From positions 23,607 to 87,606 of the forward strand of contig NZ_JBJGXI010000019.1 in NCBI RefSeq assembly GCF_045635475.1: a stretch of DNA of 64,000 nucleotides, written 5' to 3'. Both the position numbers and the translations under genes were made by a program. Under the pieces are notes generated by a model. The model made no database searches and was not told the DNA's origin. It worked only from the letters and a program-made list of their open reading frames with translations. Shown here in pieces: positions 17,993 through 26,252 of the stretch. Every line of letters starts with the position of its first letter. Positions within the stretch are counted from its first letter, which is position 1. This stretch comes from JBJGXI01 sp045635475. GTDB lineage: Bacteria; Bacillota; Bacilli; Bacillales; Amphibacillaceae.

Positions 17993-18030
17993 CAATAACG
18001 TGGGCCACAGTTTTTGTCCCACCATTCAGC

Positions 18031-18163
18031 GAATATGCTACCAGCATAAAAAATACCATCTCCAGACAACTTGATAGTGCGATGCATTTGATTATTTATG
18101 AAGTGTCTTTTTGTCTATTCATGATGTCTCCCTTTATAAAGTTGTAGCTTTCACTCGACATCT
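18031..18163 (-). pseudogene. Decayed copy of the 5' end of the PepSY gene
   Basis: The plus strand matches 14774-14935 in order. Shared pieces include GCATAAAA, CCATCTCCAGACA, TTTGAT, TGTCTCCCTTT and AAAGTTGTAGCTT, ending in CACTCG. Both copies have the same orientation and include the ribosome-site region and the first 40 codons. The remnant has a short deletion near the start codon and stop codons in the reading frame, so it cannot be translated as such. It is bounded on the other side by the ABC/LytTR operon end and by the yxeA terminator. Confidence 0.75.
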
Positions 18164-18183
18164 TTTAAACATTATTTACAAAA

Positions 18184-18219
18184 CCAAGAAAGCTCACAAA
18201 TGGTTGTGAGCTTTCTTGG
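18184..18219 (-). terminator. Terminator of the yxd-like operon
   Basis: A perfect 16-bp stem (CCAAGAAAGCTCACAA and its complement) with a 4-nt loop, followed on the minus strand by TTTTG. It lies just after the yxeA-like stop. Confidence 0.9.
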
Positions 18220-18226
18220 CTTAAAA

Positions 18227-18574
18227 TTACATATCAAACTTAGCATTTACATCCTCAGGCAATGCTTCTGCCTGAACTTCTTCCCAACCTTTCACAAAGG
18301 CGCCTTTTGCGGTGATTCTCAAAAATGCGTTTTCCTTTAAATCTTTCCCTGCAGTGAATGCTATCTCTGTTTTCTCTCCGTCTTCATCATAGCCAGTTAG
18401 ATTATAGTAATATCTACCCTTTTCTACAGTAGGCTCTTCATCTATTTGAACGTAAACCTCTCCCATAGTAAACAAGGGATTGAAACGATCTCTTTCTATT
18501 TTTGGAACAATCATAAAATAGCTAGCCAAGGTAACTGCCAAAACAATTACAATAATTCCTACTGATTTTTTCAC
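18227..18574 (-). CDS. yxeA: YxeA family protein
   Basis: 115 residues from a GTG at 18574 behind GAGAGGGG; a TTG at 18592 is also open. It has an N-terminal membrane or signal segment (VGIIVIVLAVTLASYFMI) and then a small beta-rich domain of the YxeA/DUF1093 family (FNPLFTMGEVYVQID, RYYYNLTGYDEDG, FLRITAKGAFVKGWEEV). In B. subtilis yxeA is the last gene of the yxdJKLM-yxeA operon, and the order here is the same. It is probably an extracytoplasmic accessory protein of the peptide-stress transporter; its role is unproven. Confidence 0.85.
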   Translation of the reverse strand: MKKSVGIIVIVLAVTLASYFMIVPKIERDRFNPLFTMGEVYVQIDEEPTVEKGRYYYNLTGYDEDGEKTEIAFTAGKDLKENAFLRITAKGAFVKGWEEVQAEALPEDVNAKFDM

Positions 18575-18624
18575 TTTTCCCCTCTCCCTCAATTAAAGTT
18601 TGCTAAGACTAAATCTATACTTCT

Positions 18625-20523
18625 CTAAAAGACCATTCTCTTTACTTGCTTCACATAAACAAATCGGACAATCAAGAAGTAAACCACTTGAATCAAAGAG
18701 AAACTTCCTAAAACGAGAGAAGATTCTACTGTTAAATTGTAATTAAACAAACTGGACAAAGCGGTAAGTGCAACCGCACCATGAACTAATGCGACAACAA
18801 TGGGTGAGAAAAATAGAATCGCAATTTGTCCGTTAACTATCTTTGTCAACTCTGATTGTGTTAACCCAATTTTGGCAATAGCTTGGAACTTACGCTTTTC
18901 TTCGTCCAAGTCTGTGAACAAACGAAAATAGAGAAAGCTACCAGCGGAAACAAAGAACACAATTCCGATAAACAAACCGATGAATAATATTGGTCCGTAT
19001 GCTTTATTAATTTCATAAATTGTATAATCAATGATGAACGTTTTATGCTGTAAATTGCCATCTAAGTTGCTTATTTTACTTCCTGCCTCAATTAATTGAT
19101 CCGTCTGCCCTTCTTCTGTTTTCCATACAGCACTATAATCCAAACGTTCCGGTGTTCCAAGTTGCTCGAAAACCTGGTCATTCACTACATAATACCCATT
19201 CATTGCTGATAACACGAATGATTCTACTACGCTTGTGGCCTGAATTTCTTCCCCGTTTTCTAGTCGGACATTAGCCTCCATTAACACTTCACTTGCTTTT
19301 GGCCCCTCCTGGATGATCGCACCACTCTCTTCCACGACGATGGCCTCATTTTCATCTGGATGTAGTTCCTTGCCACCAATAAAGGCTGCAAAGCGATTGT
19401 AATCAGAAGCTCTTGTAATTAAAACATTCCGTTCTCCTAGTTCAAAATAGGTTAGCTCCATCGATTCCATCTGTGCATCGATGTTTTCCTCTTGCAAGAT
19501 AGAGTTAATTCTGTTCGTATCTTCCTCGATCATCGCTTTACTGTCATCCAGAAACGGGCTATACGTAATCGGATAGGGACTAGCTTCCTTTATTCCTTTA
19601 GTTAGGTAGGACCCGAATCCATATAAAGAACCAATCGCACTAAAAGCAACTGTTGAAATAATTGCCACCATAAAAAATGTCCTTGCGTTATCCTTCATTC
19701 GAAAAGATAGATCAGAGAACATGAGCATATTTGTTTTCCGCCAAAAAATTGATGTATTATTTTTCAAGCGCCGGATAACATACACACTTAATTGTGTAAA
19801 CAAGAGATAGGTTCCAAGTGTTACTACTAAAATAACTGGAATCATCGCATAGACAACATAAATACCCTCAACTAAAGTAGCCGTACTGTATCCCGAAATA
19901 AGCAATAATGCTGCGAATACGGATAATATAATAGAAGCTTTTGGCTCACCTTTGGACTTTTTATCTCCTTTAATTAAATCAGTTAATTTATTCGTACGAA
20001 GAATAAACGATACAAAGATTGATATACAAAAAAACAGAACTATAAAACTAACAAACGTTACAACAATTGCAAGCGTGGGCAAATAAAAATCAAGAGATTC
20101 ACTAATAATCAACACATTCTCAGCAACTAAAAGAATCGCCTTTGCAAATAGCAAGCCTGATAGTATGCCGCCAACTGTCGCAAAAAAGCCAATAATGATA
20201 TTTTCCAAAAAAACCATCAAGCGAATTTGCTTGTTGGATGCACCGAGCATCATTAACAAGCCAAACTCTTTCTTCCGTGACTGCAAGAAAGAACTCATCG
20301 AATATAGGACAAAAAAGAAAGAAAACACATAAATGATTCCACCAGCAGCAGCCATACCGAATAATGCATTATTATTAATATCACCCTCTGAAAATGTCGG
20401 ATGGAATGCAAAGATTGCAAAGGTAAAGAAAACCATCACCGTGAACATGCTACTAAGGAAGTAGGCGATATACAGTCGTTTATTGCGCATTACATTATTA
20501 AACGCGAATTGACGAAAAGTCAT
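18625..20523 (-). CDS. yxdM: BceB/YxdM-type ABC transporter permease
   Basis: 632 residues from the ATG at 20523, with GGAGG at 8 nt; the ATG two codons before is too close to that site. It has ten membrane helices in the BceB layout: four N-terminal groups (about 18-40, 55-75, 110-135, 150-175), then 200-240, 280-310, a large extracellular domain (about 310-520) and the last three helices at 525-625. FtsX-type. In this family it exports or frees cell wall antibiotics and gives the signal to the paired kinase. It overlaps the ATPase gene by 26 nt. Confidence 0.9.
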   Translation of the reverse strand: MTFRQFAFNNVMRNKRLYIAYFLSSMFTVMVFFTFAIFAFHPTFSEGDINNNALFGMAAAGGIIYVFSFFFVLYSMSSFLQSRKKEFGLLMMLGASNKQIRLMVFLENIIIGFFATVGGILSGLLFAKAILLVAENVLIISESLDFYLPTLAIVVTFVSFIVLFFCISIFVSFILRTNKLTDLIKGDKKSKGEPKASIILSVFAALLLISGYSTATLVEGIYVVYAMIPVILVVTLGTYLLFTQLSVYVIRRLKNNTSIFWRKTNMLMFSDLSFRMKDNARTFFMVAIISTVAFSAIGSLYGFGSYLTKGIKEASPYPITYSPFLDDSKAMIEEDTNRINSILQEENIDAQMESMELTYFELGERNVLITRASDYNRFAAFIGGKELHPDENEAIVVEESGAIIQEGPKASEVLMEANVRLENGEEIQATSVVESFVLSAMNGYYVVNDQVFEQLGTPERLDYSAVWKTEEGQTDQLIEAGSKISNLDGNLQHKTFIIDYTIYEINKAYGPILFIGLFIGIVFFVSAGSFLYFRLFTDLDEEKRKFQAIAKIGLTQSELTKIVNGQIAILFFSPIVVALVHGAVALTALSSLFNYNLTVESSLVLGSFSLIQVVYFLIVRFVYVKQVKRMVF

Positions 20524-21262
20524 TACCATCGCCTCCCATCAACGAAAGCATGTCAATGATTTGCTGAAAAAATGCTTGTCTACTCTCCCCGCGATGAATC
20601 TCAGAGTGAAGCTTGCCATCACGGATAAACACGACTCGGTCTGAATAACTTGCCGCTTGCGGGTCATGTGTTACCATTAGCAAACTAGTTTGTTCCTTCT
20701 GATTGATCGATTCAAGCATTGCCATAACATCTTTTGAAGCTTTGGTATCGAGATTCCCTGTTGGTTCATCTGCTAACAGTAGCTTCGGTTTATGAATCAT
20801 CGCCCTCGCAATTGCTACTCGCTGCGCCTGTCCCCCGGATATTTCATACGTGCGTTTCTTCATAATGGAAGCAATACCTAAACTTGTCGCAATCTCCTCT
20901 GCTTTCTGCTTCATTTCTCTTACACGCGTGCCATCCAATGTTAATGGTAGTACAATATTTTCTTCAACAGTCAATGTGTGCAGTAAGTTAAAATCTTGAA
21001 AGACAAACCCTAGTTCATTGCGACGGAATTTGGCCAAATCATTTTTTTTCAGTTTGTGTGGGTTTTTCCCTTCGATTTCTGCCTCTCCTGTAGTAGGTGC
21101 ATCGTTCGTGGAAATAATATTCAACAGTGTCGTTTTTCCACTTCCGGACGGACCCATAATCGCAACAAATTCACCTTTTTCAATTTCTAAATTAATATCA
21201 GTAAGCGCACGGTATGCTACTTTACCTTCATAAACCTTACTTACGTTCGTAAGTTTCAGCAT
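20498..21262 (-). CDS. yxdL: BceA/YxdL-type ABC transporter ATPase
   Basis: 254 residues. Walker A GPSGSGKTTL, the Q-loop FQDFNLL, signature ISGGQAQRVAIARA and Walker B LLLADEPTGNLDT are all intact. Start at the ATG at 21262 (GAGGAG at 7 nt). It is a typical MacB/BceA-like ATPase for the FtsX-type permease that follows. It forms the transporter and detoxification unit of the Yxd-type module with YxdM, below the kinase and regulator genes. Confidence 0.92.
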   Translation of the reverse strand: MLKLTNVSKVYEGKVAYRALTDINLEIEKGEFVAIMGPSGSGKTTLLNIISTNDAPTTGEAEIEGKNPHKLKKNDLAKFRRNELGFVFQDFNLLHTLTVEENIVLPLTLDGTRVREMKQKAEEIATSLGIASIMKKRTYEISGGQAQRVAIARAMIHKPKLLLADEPTGNLDTKASKDVMAMLESINQKEQTSLLMVTHDPQAASYSDRVVFIRDGKLHSEIHRGESRQAFFQQIIDMLSLMGGDGNDFSSIRV

Positions 21263-21351
21263 AATCATTCTCCTCTCAAACGTTTCTATAGTAGAAGTAT
21301 AGCCAGAAAAACTAACTTAAACTATCGATTATGCTTTCAGTAATCTTACAA

Positions 21352-22347
21352 TCATGTAAGGTTTTGTGTTTTTGAAAAAATAATTCGTACGGTTGTCCCT
21401 TCTCCGATTGTTGATTGCAATTCAATACGATGTTCTAGCCTTTCAGCGACCTCTTTTACTAAGTAAAGCCCCATACCTGTTGATTCCCGGTATTTTCGCC
21501 CATTTTCACCGGTATAAAATTTGTTAAAAACACGCTTTTGGTCTACCAGCGGGATACCAATACCAAAGTCCTTCACTTCAAGCACCGCTTTTCCTGCTCT
21601 TTCATAAATAGAAATAACCAGCTGTTTTGTTTTTCCAGTAGAATATTTAACCGCATTTTGTACTAGTTGTGTTAAAAGGAAGAAAAGCCACTTCTCATCG
21701 GTCTCCACGGTGATCTTCTCTTTTGCTTGCTGTAATTGCGGATATACTTCATTTCGGATGTAAAAAAGCTTGTTCTCCTGATTAACTTCATGAATTAGTT
21801 TGGACAAGGTGACTGGTTTTATCTGAAAATCTTCAGCAATCGTGCGGAGTCTTGCCATGTAGAGAACAGTATTCAGCCCACCTCGCATTCGGTCAGTTTC
21901 CTCACGAATGCTAGACGATTCTGGCTCATCTAATGATTGTGCCATAAGCTCAATCACAGAAAGGGGTGTCTTCATTTGATGCACCCATCGATCCATAAAT
22001 AATAAATGCTCATCTTGTCTTTCTTCCGCTTTTTGAAGTTCTTCTTGATATAGATGATATTGTGATCTGAGTAATTGATCGAGAGCTTCTGATATTGGCG
22101 TTCGTTCAGTGGTCTCAAGGGATCCATCTAATGTTTTCATTGAAGTTTGTAATCTTTGATAAAAATTTTTTCTACTATTATATTTATAAAAAAGAAATAG
22201 CGTTAACAATACGAGAGAGATAACAATAGCATAGATACTTACACCAATACTTCTATAGCCATCTAACCATAATAGAATAATTATCAATGCAAATTGGCAG
22301 AGTTGTACTACAATCAGCAACAAATGCTCACGCAGAAACAATTTCAT
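21352..22347 (-). CDS. yxdK: BceS/YxdK-type intramembrane-sensing histidine kinase
   Basis: 331 residues. Two close membrane helices (about 9-28 and 32-52) with almost no extracellular loop are typical of intramembrane-sensing kinases. The H-box is FMDRWVHQMKTPLSVIELM (His about 117), the N-box QLVQNAVKYS, and G-boxes DFGIGI and STGMGLYLVK. It overlaps the regulator stop as ATGA, showing tight coupling. In this family the kinase does not sense the drug itself but the paired permease (YxdM-like, 0.8 kb downstream). Confidence 0.92.
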   Translation of the reverse strand: MKLFLREHLLLIVVQLCQFALIIILLWLDGYRSIGVSIYAIVISLVLLTLFLFYKYNSRKNFYQRLQTSMKTLDGSLETTERTPISEALDQLLRSQYHLYQEELQKAEERQDEHLLFMDRWVHQMKTPLSVIELMAQSLDEPESSSIREETDRMRGGLNTVLYMARLRTIAEDFQIKPVTLSKLIHEVNQENKLFYIRNEVYPQLQQAKEKITVETDEKWLFFLLTQLVQNAVKYSTGKTKQLVISIYERAGKAVLEVKDFGIGIPLVDQKRVFNKFYTGENGRKYRESTGMGLYLVKEVAERLEHRIELQSTIGEGTTVRIIFSKTQNLT

Positions 22348-23048
22348 CCTTTTTCCTCTTTCCATGTAATGCTTAGACGATATCCTGCTCCTCTAACAGT
22401 CTCCACAGCATCTTCAATCCCTATCTCTTGAAACTTTTTCCGGACGCGTGTGATATTCACATTTAGCGTGTTTTCATCAACATATGCTTGGTCATCCCAT
22501 AGTTTTGCTAACAAATCCTCTCGACCAGCAACACGTGGATAACGATCCATCAGAATTTCAATAATGTCCGTTTCTTTTTTTGATAATTGTGTCATTTCAT
22601 TTCCAAAGCGCAGCTCAAACCGTTCAGGATATAAGCTTAAGCCTTCTTGAATAAGCACTCTCTCTGCATACTTAGTAGCATATTCCCCGTAAGCACGGCG
22701 CAGCTGACTACGGATTTTTGCCATCACAATATCAGGATGAAATGGCTTTGTAATAAAATCATCCCCACCATTTTCTATTGCCATCACTTGATCCATCTCA
22801 CCTGTTCGAGCCGAAATGAAAATCACGGGGCAAATCGACTCTTTTCGAATTTGCCTGCACCAATAATATCCGTCATAACTAGGTAGATTAATATCTAATA
22901 ACAGAAGCTTCGGCTCGACCTCACGAAACAAGCCAATAACATTGTCAAAATCCTTGGCGATGATCACTTCATAGCCATATTTCTCTATATAGCTACCCAA
23001 ATATTCGGCAATTTTTATATCATCTTCAACGAGCATAATTTTTTCCAT
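22344..23048 (-). CDS. yxdJ: BceR/YxdJ-type response regulator (OmpR family)
   Basis: 234 residues: a receiver domain (DD at 8-9, phospho-Asp in LLLLDINLPSYDG at about 52, K at about 101) and an OmpR-type winged helix domain (about 130-230; YVDENTLNVNITRVRKKFQ). First gene of the module, with an AGGAG site and a candidate promoter upstream. It should activate the transporter genes yxdLM and yxeA in response to a peptide signal. In B. subtilis the homologous system responds to LL-37. Confidence 0.92.
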   Translation of the reverse strand: MEKIMLVEDDIKIAEYLGSYIEKYGYEVIIAKDFDNVIGLFREVEPKLLLLDINLPSYDGYYWCRQIRKESICPVIFISARTGEMDQVMAIENGGDDFITKPFHPDIVMAKIRSQLRRAYGEYATKYAERVLIQEGLSLYPERFELRFGNEMTQLSKKETDIIEILMDRYPRVAGREDLLAKLWDDQAYVDENTLNVNITRVRKKFQEIGIEDAVETVRGAGYRLSITWKEEKG

Positions 23049-23124
23049 GCGTAAGAGTCTCCTAGTTTAAATTTAAGATTTTTTGCTATTAGAGGTTGTT
23101 CAAAAAGCATCTATTTAATTTCTT

Positions 23125-23153
23125 ATTATAACTCAACTTAGACAACATGAAAA
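23125..23153 (-). promoter_or_regulatory. Candidate promoter of the yxdJ-like gene
   Basis: Minus strand TTTTCA, 17 nt, TATAAT. The -10 is perfect and the -35 has 4 of 6 matches. It is 77 nt upstream of the start codon. Confidence 0.5.
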
Positions 23154-23244
23154 AAGTGTTTCAGGCAATAATGTGTGGCAGTCTTTACATACCTTCGTTG
23201 ACAAGACGTTAGACATCTAATTTGATATGCTCTCCTACCTTTAC

Positions 23245-23290
23245 AAAAAAACAGTGTAACCCCGACACAAATGAGGGTTACACTGTTTTT
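23245..23290. terminator. Terminator of the gan operon
   Basis: AAACAGTGTAACCC pairs perfectly with GGGTTACACTGTTT, with a 12-nt loop and A/T runs on both sides. It follows the ganB stop (23298) and could also stop readthrough in the opposite direction. Confidence 0.92.
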
Positions 23291-23297
23291 AGTAATA

Positions 23298-26117
23298 TTA
23301 TTTTATTGCTTTTCTTCTAATTAAAACTAGTACTCCGCCTAAAGATAATAACAACAGTCCATAAAACAACATATTATACATACTTGAAGCTGTGTCAGGT
23401 AATTCATTTTCTTCTTGATCAGCAGAGGATTGACCATTCCCTTGATCATTGTTTACTGTTTCATCGTTAGTTTGTGGTGAATCATCATTAACGTTTCCAC
23501 CTTCTTCTAATGATGGTTCATCAGTATCATCTTGATCGGAACCCGTTTGACTATCACCTGGTGGGGTTTCATCGTCATTCGGGTTTGGTTCTTGATCGTC
23601 GTTTGGATTTGGCGTTTGATCGTCGTTATCATCTTCATCCGTTGGTGGTTGATAATCTCCGACACGGTATAAATAAAAATCATCTAATGTTCCCCATGCT
23701 CCACCACCAGATTTAATCAACGCTCCAATCGTTATCGTCCCGTCTTCTACCAGAATATTGTTAATCTCAGGATTACTCCAGTTTACCCAGCCATTTACTG
23801 CTGTATCCTGTTTATAATTATTAGTGGCAGTGTTCGCGTACACATACATCTCTGGATCAGTTACGTCTCCACCTTGCAGGAACATCGAGAAGTTGTAGTA
23901 ACCAGGTTCTAATCCAGTAATTGTCTGCTCTGCTTTAAAATCAACCGCTGCACTCGAGTAGAAATGTAAGGAATAGTCACCAGATTTAGCATCTGCCGTT
24001 TTGTTTTGAAAATCAGTGTGTGCTGCTATTCCATCTGGATAGGTAATCTTCCACATACTTGTGTCACTATCTTCAAAGCTAGGATTGATCACAAAATTTT
24101 CCGGTGTAATTTCAACGGTTGCAATAACAGAAATGTCATCTCCTGTAACACCGGTTATCGTATAGGTGCCCACACCACCATTAATCGCTTGTGTTAGTGC
24201 TGCATCATCCCAGGTTACTGCAACATTTGCTTCTGATCCATCGTTGTAAGTTGCTGTTACAGTTTCTGGTAATGTAATCGTCTCACCAACCGTATAGCTT
24301 AATCTGATATCTTCTACTTCATCAATGCGTAAATCTGTAACCGCACCTGTGTCTACATAATTAAACACATTTATAGAAGCTAATGGATGACCCGAGAAAT
24401 CAAATAACGCTTGGTTATCAACCGCACTACCGCCATACCAATGGCCAGCATCTTCTGAGTCGTATTCGGCTGCATAACTAGTTGCCCAACCCGATCCATA
24501 TTGTTCCCACAGTGTTTTATTTTGATTTAACTCTGATGGAGGCCCAACGGGTAACCATGCTGGCTCCCAATAAAATACCCCAATTCCTGCTTCACCGACA
24601 TTTGCTACCGCTTCGATTACATCTCGAACCGCAGTCGCTTGTCCTTGTACGGTGATCGGATAATTGAGTACTTGCCCTTCGTCTTTAGGAGCTGTATTGC
24701 CATGACCGTCCCCATCTTCCGCAGTATACGCATAAGAAGTTTCTGCTACCATTACTTTTTTGTTATACGTATTGGCAACATTGCTAAGTACAGCAGTTAA
24801 GTTAGTTAGTGTACCATGCCAAAATGGATAGTACGAACTAGCAAACACATCATAGTCCACATTATTCTCGTCTAAAGTTTGTGCGATTGAACTATATCTA
24901 TTGGTAGTTTCCGGATTAGTAAAGTGTAAAGCTACTAAAATAGCAGGATCAATTTCTCGTATCGCTCTGCTTCCTTCATTAAATAGTGCACTCATTTTCG
25001 TCCAGTCAGTCTCACCAGCTAGACCACCATTTGTTTCGTTTCCAACTTGCACCATACCGATATTTATGCCTTCATCTACCATCGTTTGTAAACTGTCTTT
25101 CGTATATTCATATAATGTGATTTTTTTCTCATCAAAGCTTAAATTTTCCCATGCCTTTGGTGCTTGTTGTTTGGCGGGATCTGCCCAAAAATCGGAATAG
25201 TGGAAGTCTACTAACAATTTAAGTCCATTTTGCGTAGCACGTTTTCCAATTTCAATCGCTTTCGCCAAGTCATTGTTTCCACCACCATATCCGTTACCTG
25301 CTGTATCGTACGGATCGTTCCATACACGGACTCGAACATAGTTAACACCTGCTTCTTTAAATGTTGTCATAATGTCCTGTTCTTGACCCGCTTGATCGTA
25401 AAACTTCACACCGCTATCTTCTAATGAAAGAATACTAGAGGCGTCTACACCTTTAATAAAATCATCAGAAAGTCCCTCAACTCTGTCTACAAAAATATCC
25501 GCTTGAATAGGATCTGGCACAGGATCAGCACCTCCCGCAGTTTTTGCAGTTAAGATTGCTTGATCGAGGTATCCCCACGCATTTAGATTACCTGTAACCG
25601 TTGCGCCTACTTGAAAATTAGTTGTGTCATCTGAAACTTCAAAGCTAAGTGAAATTGTTTCCCAATTGTTATAGCCTGTCGTTGTTACCGTCGGAGAAGT
25701 TTCCGTTCCCGCAAATAATGTAACATTTCCAGCTTCAGTATCAGAACCACCTGTTGATTGGACAGATAACTCATACTCTCCAGCTGGTAAAGATGCAATC
25801 GTTTGACTAAAAGTAGCTGATGGATTACCAGTTGCAGTATCTTTTATCCAATAATTTAGTGCATATTGACCTTCAGCTGCTGTCATGCCTTTATCAGCAG
25901 CATAATCATAATGAGTAATGCTCCAATTATCCCAATTATTCGGGCTAATTGTCCATGAGCCTTCACTATAGAAATCAGTCTCAAACCCACCGTTGGCTAG
26001 TAAGTTCGTTGATGCGACTGCTAAGCTTACTTTTGGTTGCAACCCGAGTGAACTAAAAATTATTAAGAAAACTAAAACGATCGAAAATAGAATTTTACAG
26101 TTATGTTTGTTGGCCAC
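23298..26117 (-). CDS. ganB: Wall-anchored arabinogalactan endo-1,4-beta-galactanase, GH53
   Basis: 939 residues, several hundred more than the B. subtilis secreted GanB. In order: signal peptide (1-34), a galactose-type carbohydrate-binding module (about 36-192), the GH53 catalytic domain (209-588) with acid/base E361 in GNETNGG and nucleophile E459 in VAET, a Big-4-like Ig domain (596-672), a second binding module (676-819), a Pro/Asp-rich linker (820-900) and a sortase signal LPDTA (906-910) with a membrane helix and a basic tail. It cuts the beta-1,4-galactan side chains of pectin at the cell surface. GTG start, GGGAGAG site. Last gene of the gan operon. Confidence 0.93.
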   Translation of the reverse strand: MANKHNCKILFSIVLVFLIIFSSLGLQPKVSLAVASTNLLANGGFETDFYSEGSWTISPNNWDNWSITHYDYAADKGMTAAEGQYALNYWIKDTATGNPSATFSQTIASLPAGEYELSVQSTGGSDTEAGNVTLFAGTETSPTVTTTGYNNWETISLSFEVSDDTTNFQVGATVTGNLNAWGYLDQAILTAKTAGGADPVPDPIQADIFVDRVEGLSDDFIKGVDASSILSLEDSGVKFYDQAGQEQDIMTTFKEAGVNYVRVRVWNDPYDTAGNGYGGGNNDLAKAIEIGKRATQNGLKLLVDFHYSDFWADPAKQQAPKAWENLSFDEKKITLYEYTKDSLQTMVDEGINIGMVQVGNETNGGLAGETDWTKMSALFNEGSRAIREIDPAILVALHFTNPETTNRYSSIAQTLDENNVDYDVFASSYYPFWHGTLTNLTAVLSNVANTYNKKVMVAETSYAYTAEDGDGHGNTAPKDEGQVLNYPITVQGQATAVRDVIEAVANVGEAGIGVFYWEPAWLPVGPPSELNQNKTLWEQYGSGWATSYAAEYDSEDAGHWYGGSAVDNQALFDFSGHPLASINVFNYVDTGAVTDLRIDEVEDIRLSYTVGETITLPETVTATYNDGSEANVAVTWDDAALTQAINGGVGTYTITGVTGDDISVIATVEITPENFVINPSFEDSDTSMWKITYPDGIAAHTDFQNKTADAKSGDYSLHFYSSAAVDFKAEQTITGLEPGYYNFSMFLQGGDVTDPEMYVYANTATNNYKQDTAVNGWVNWSNPEINNILVEDGTITIGALIKSGGGAWGTLDDFYLYRVGDYQPPTDEDDNDDQTPNPNDDQEPNPNDDETPPGDSQTGSDQDDTDEPSLEEGGNVNDDSPQTNDETVNNDQGNGQSSADQEENELPDTASSMYNMLFYGLLLLSLGGVLVLIRRKAIK

Positions 26118-26252
26118 TCCATTTCTCTCCCTTAACTAATCAGTATAACTTACATAAAACCGCTTACATATATAACCAACGATTCATCCAATCTAGCAGT
26201 CTATCTACACTAGATTGGATGTTCCGTAGTTACTAATTCAAGTTAGTACATT

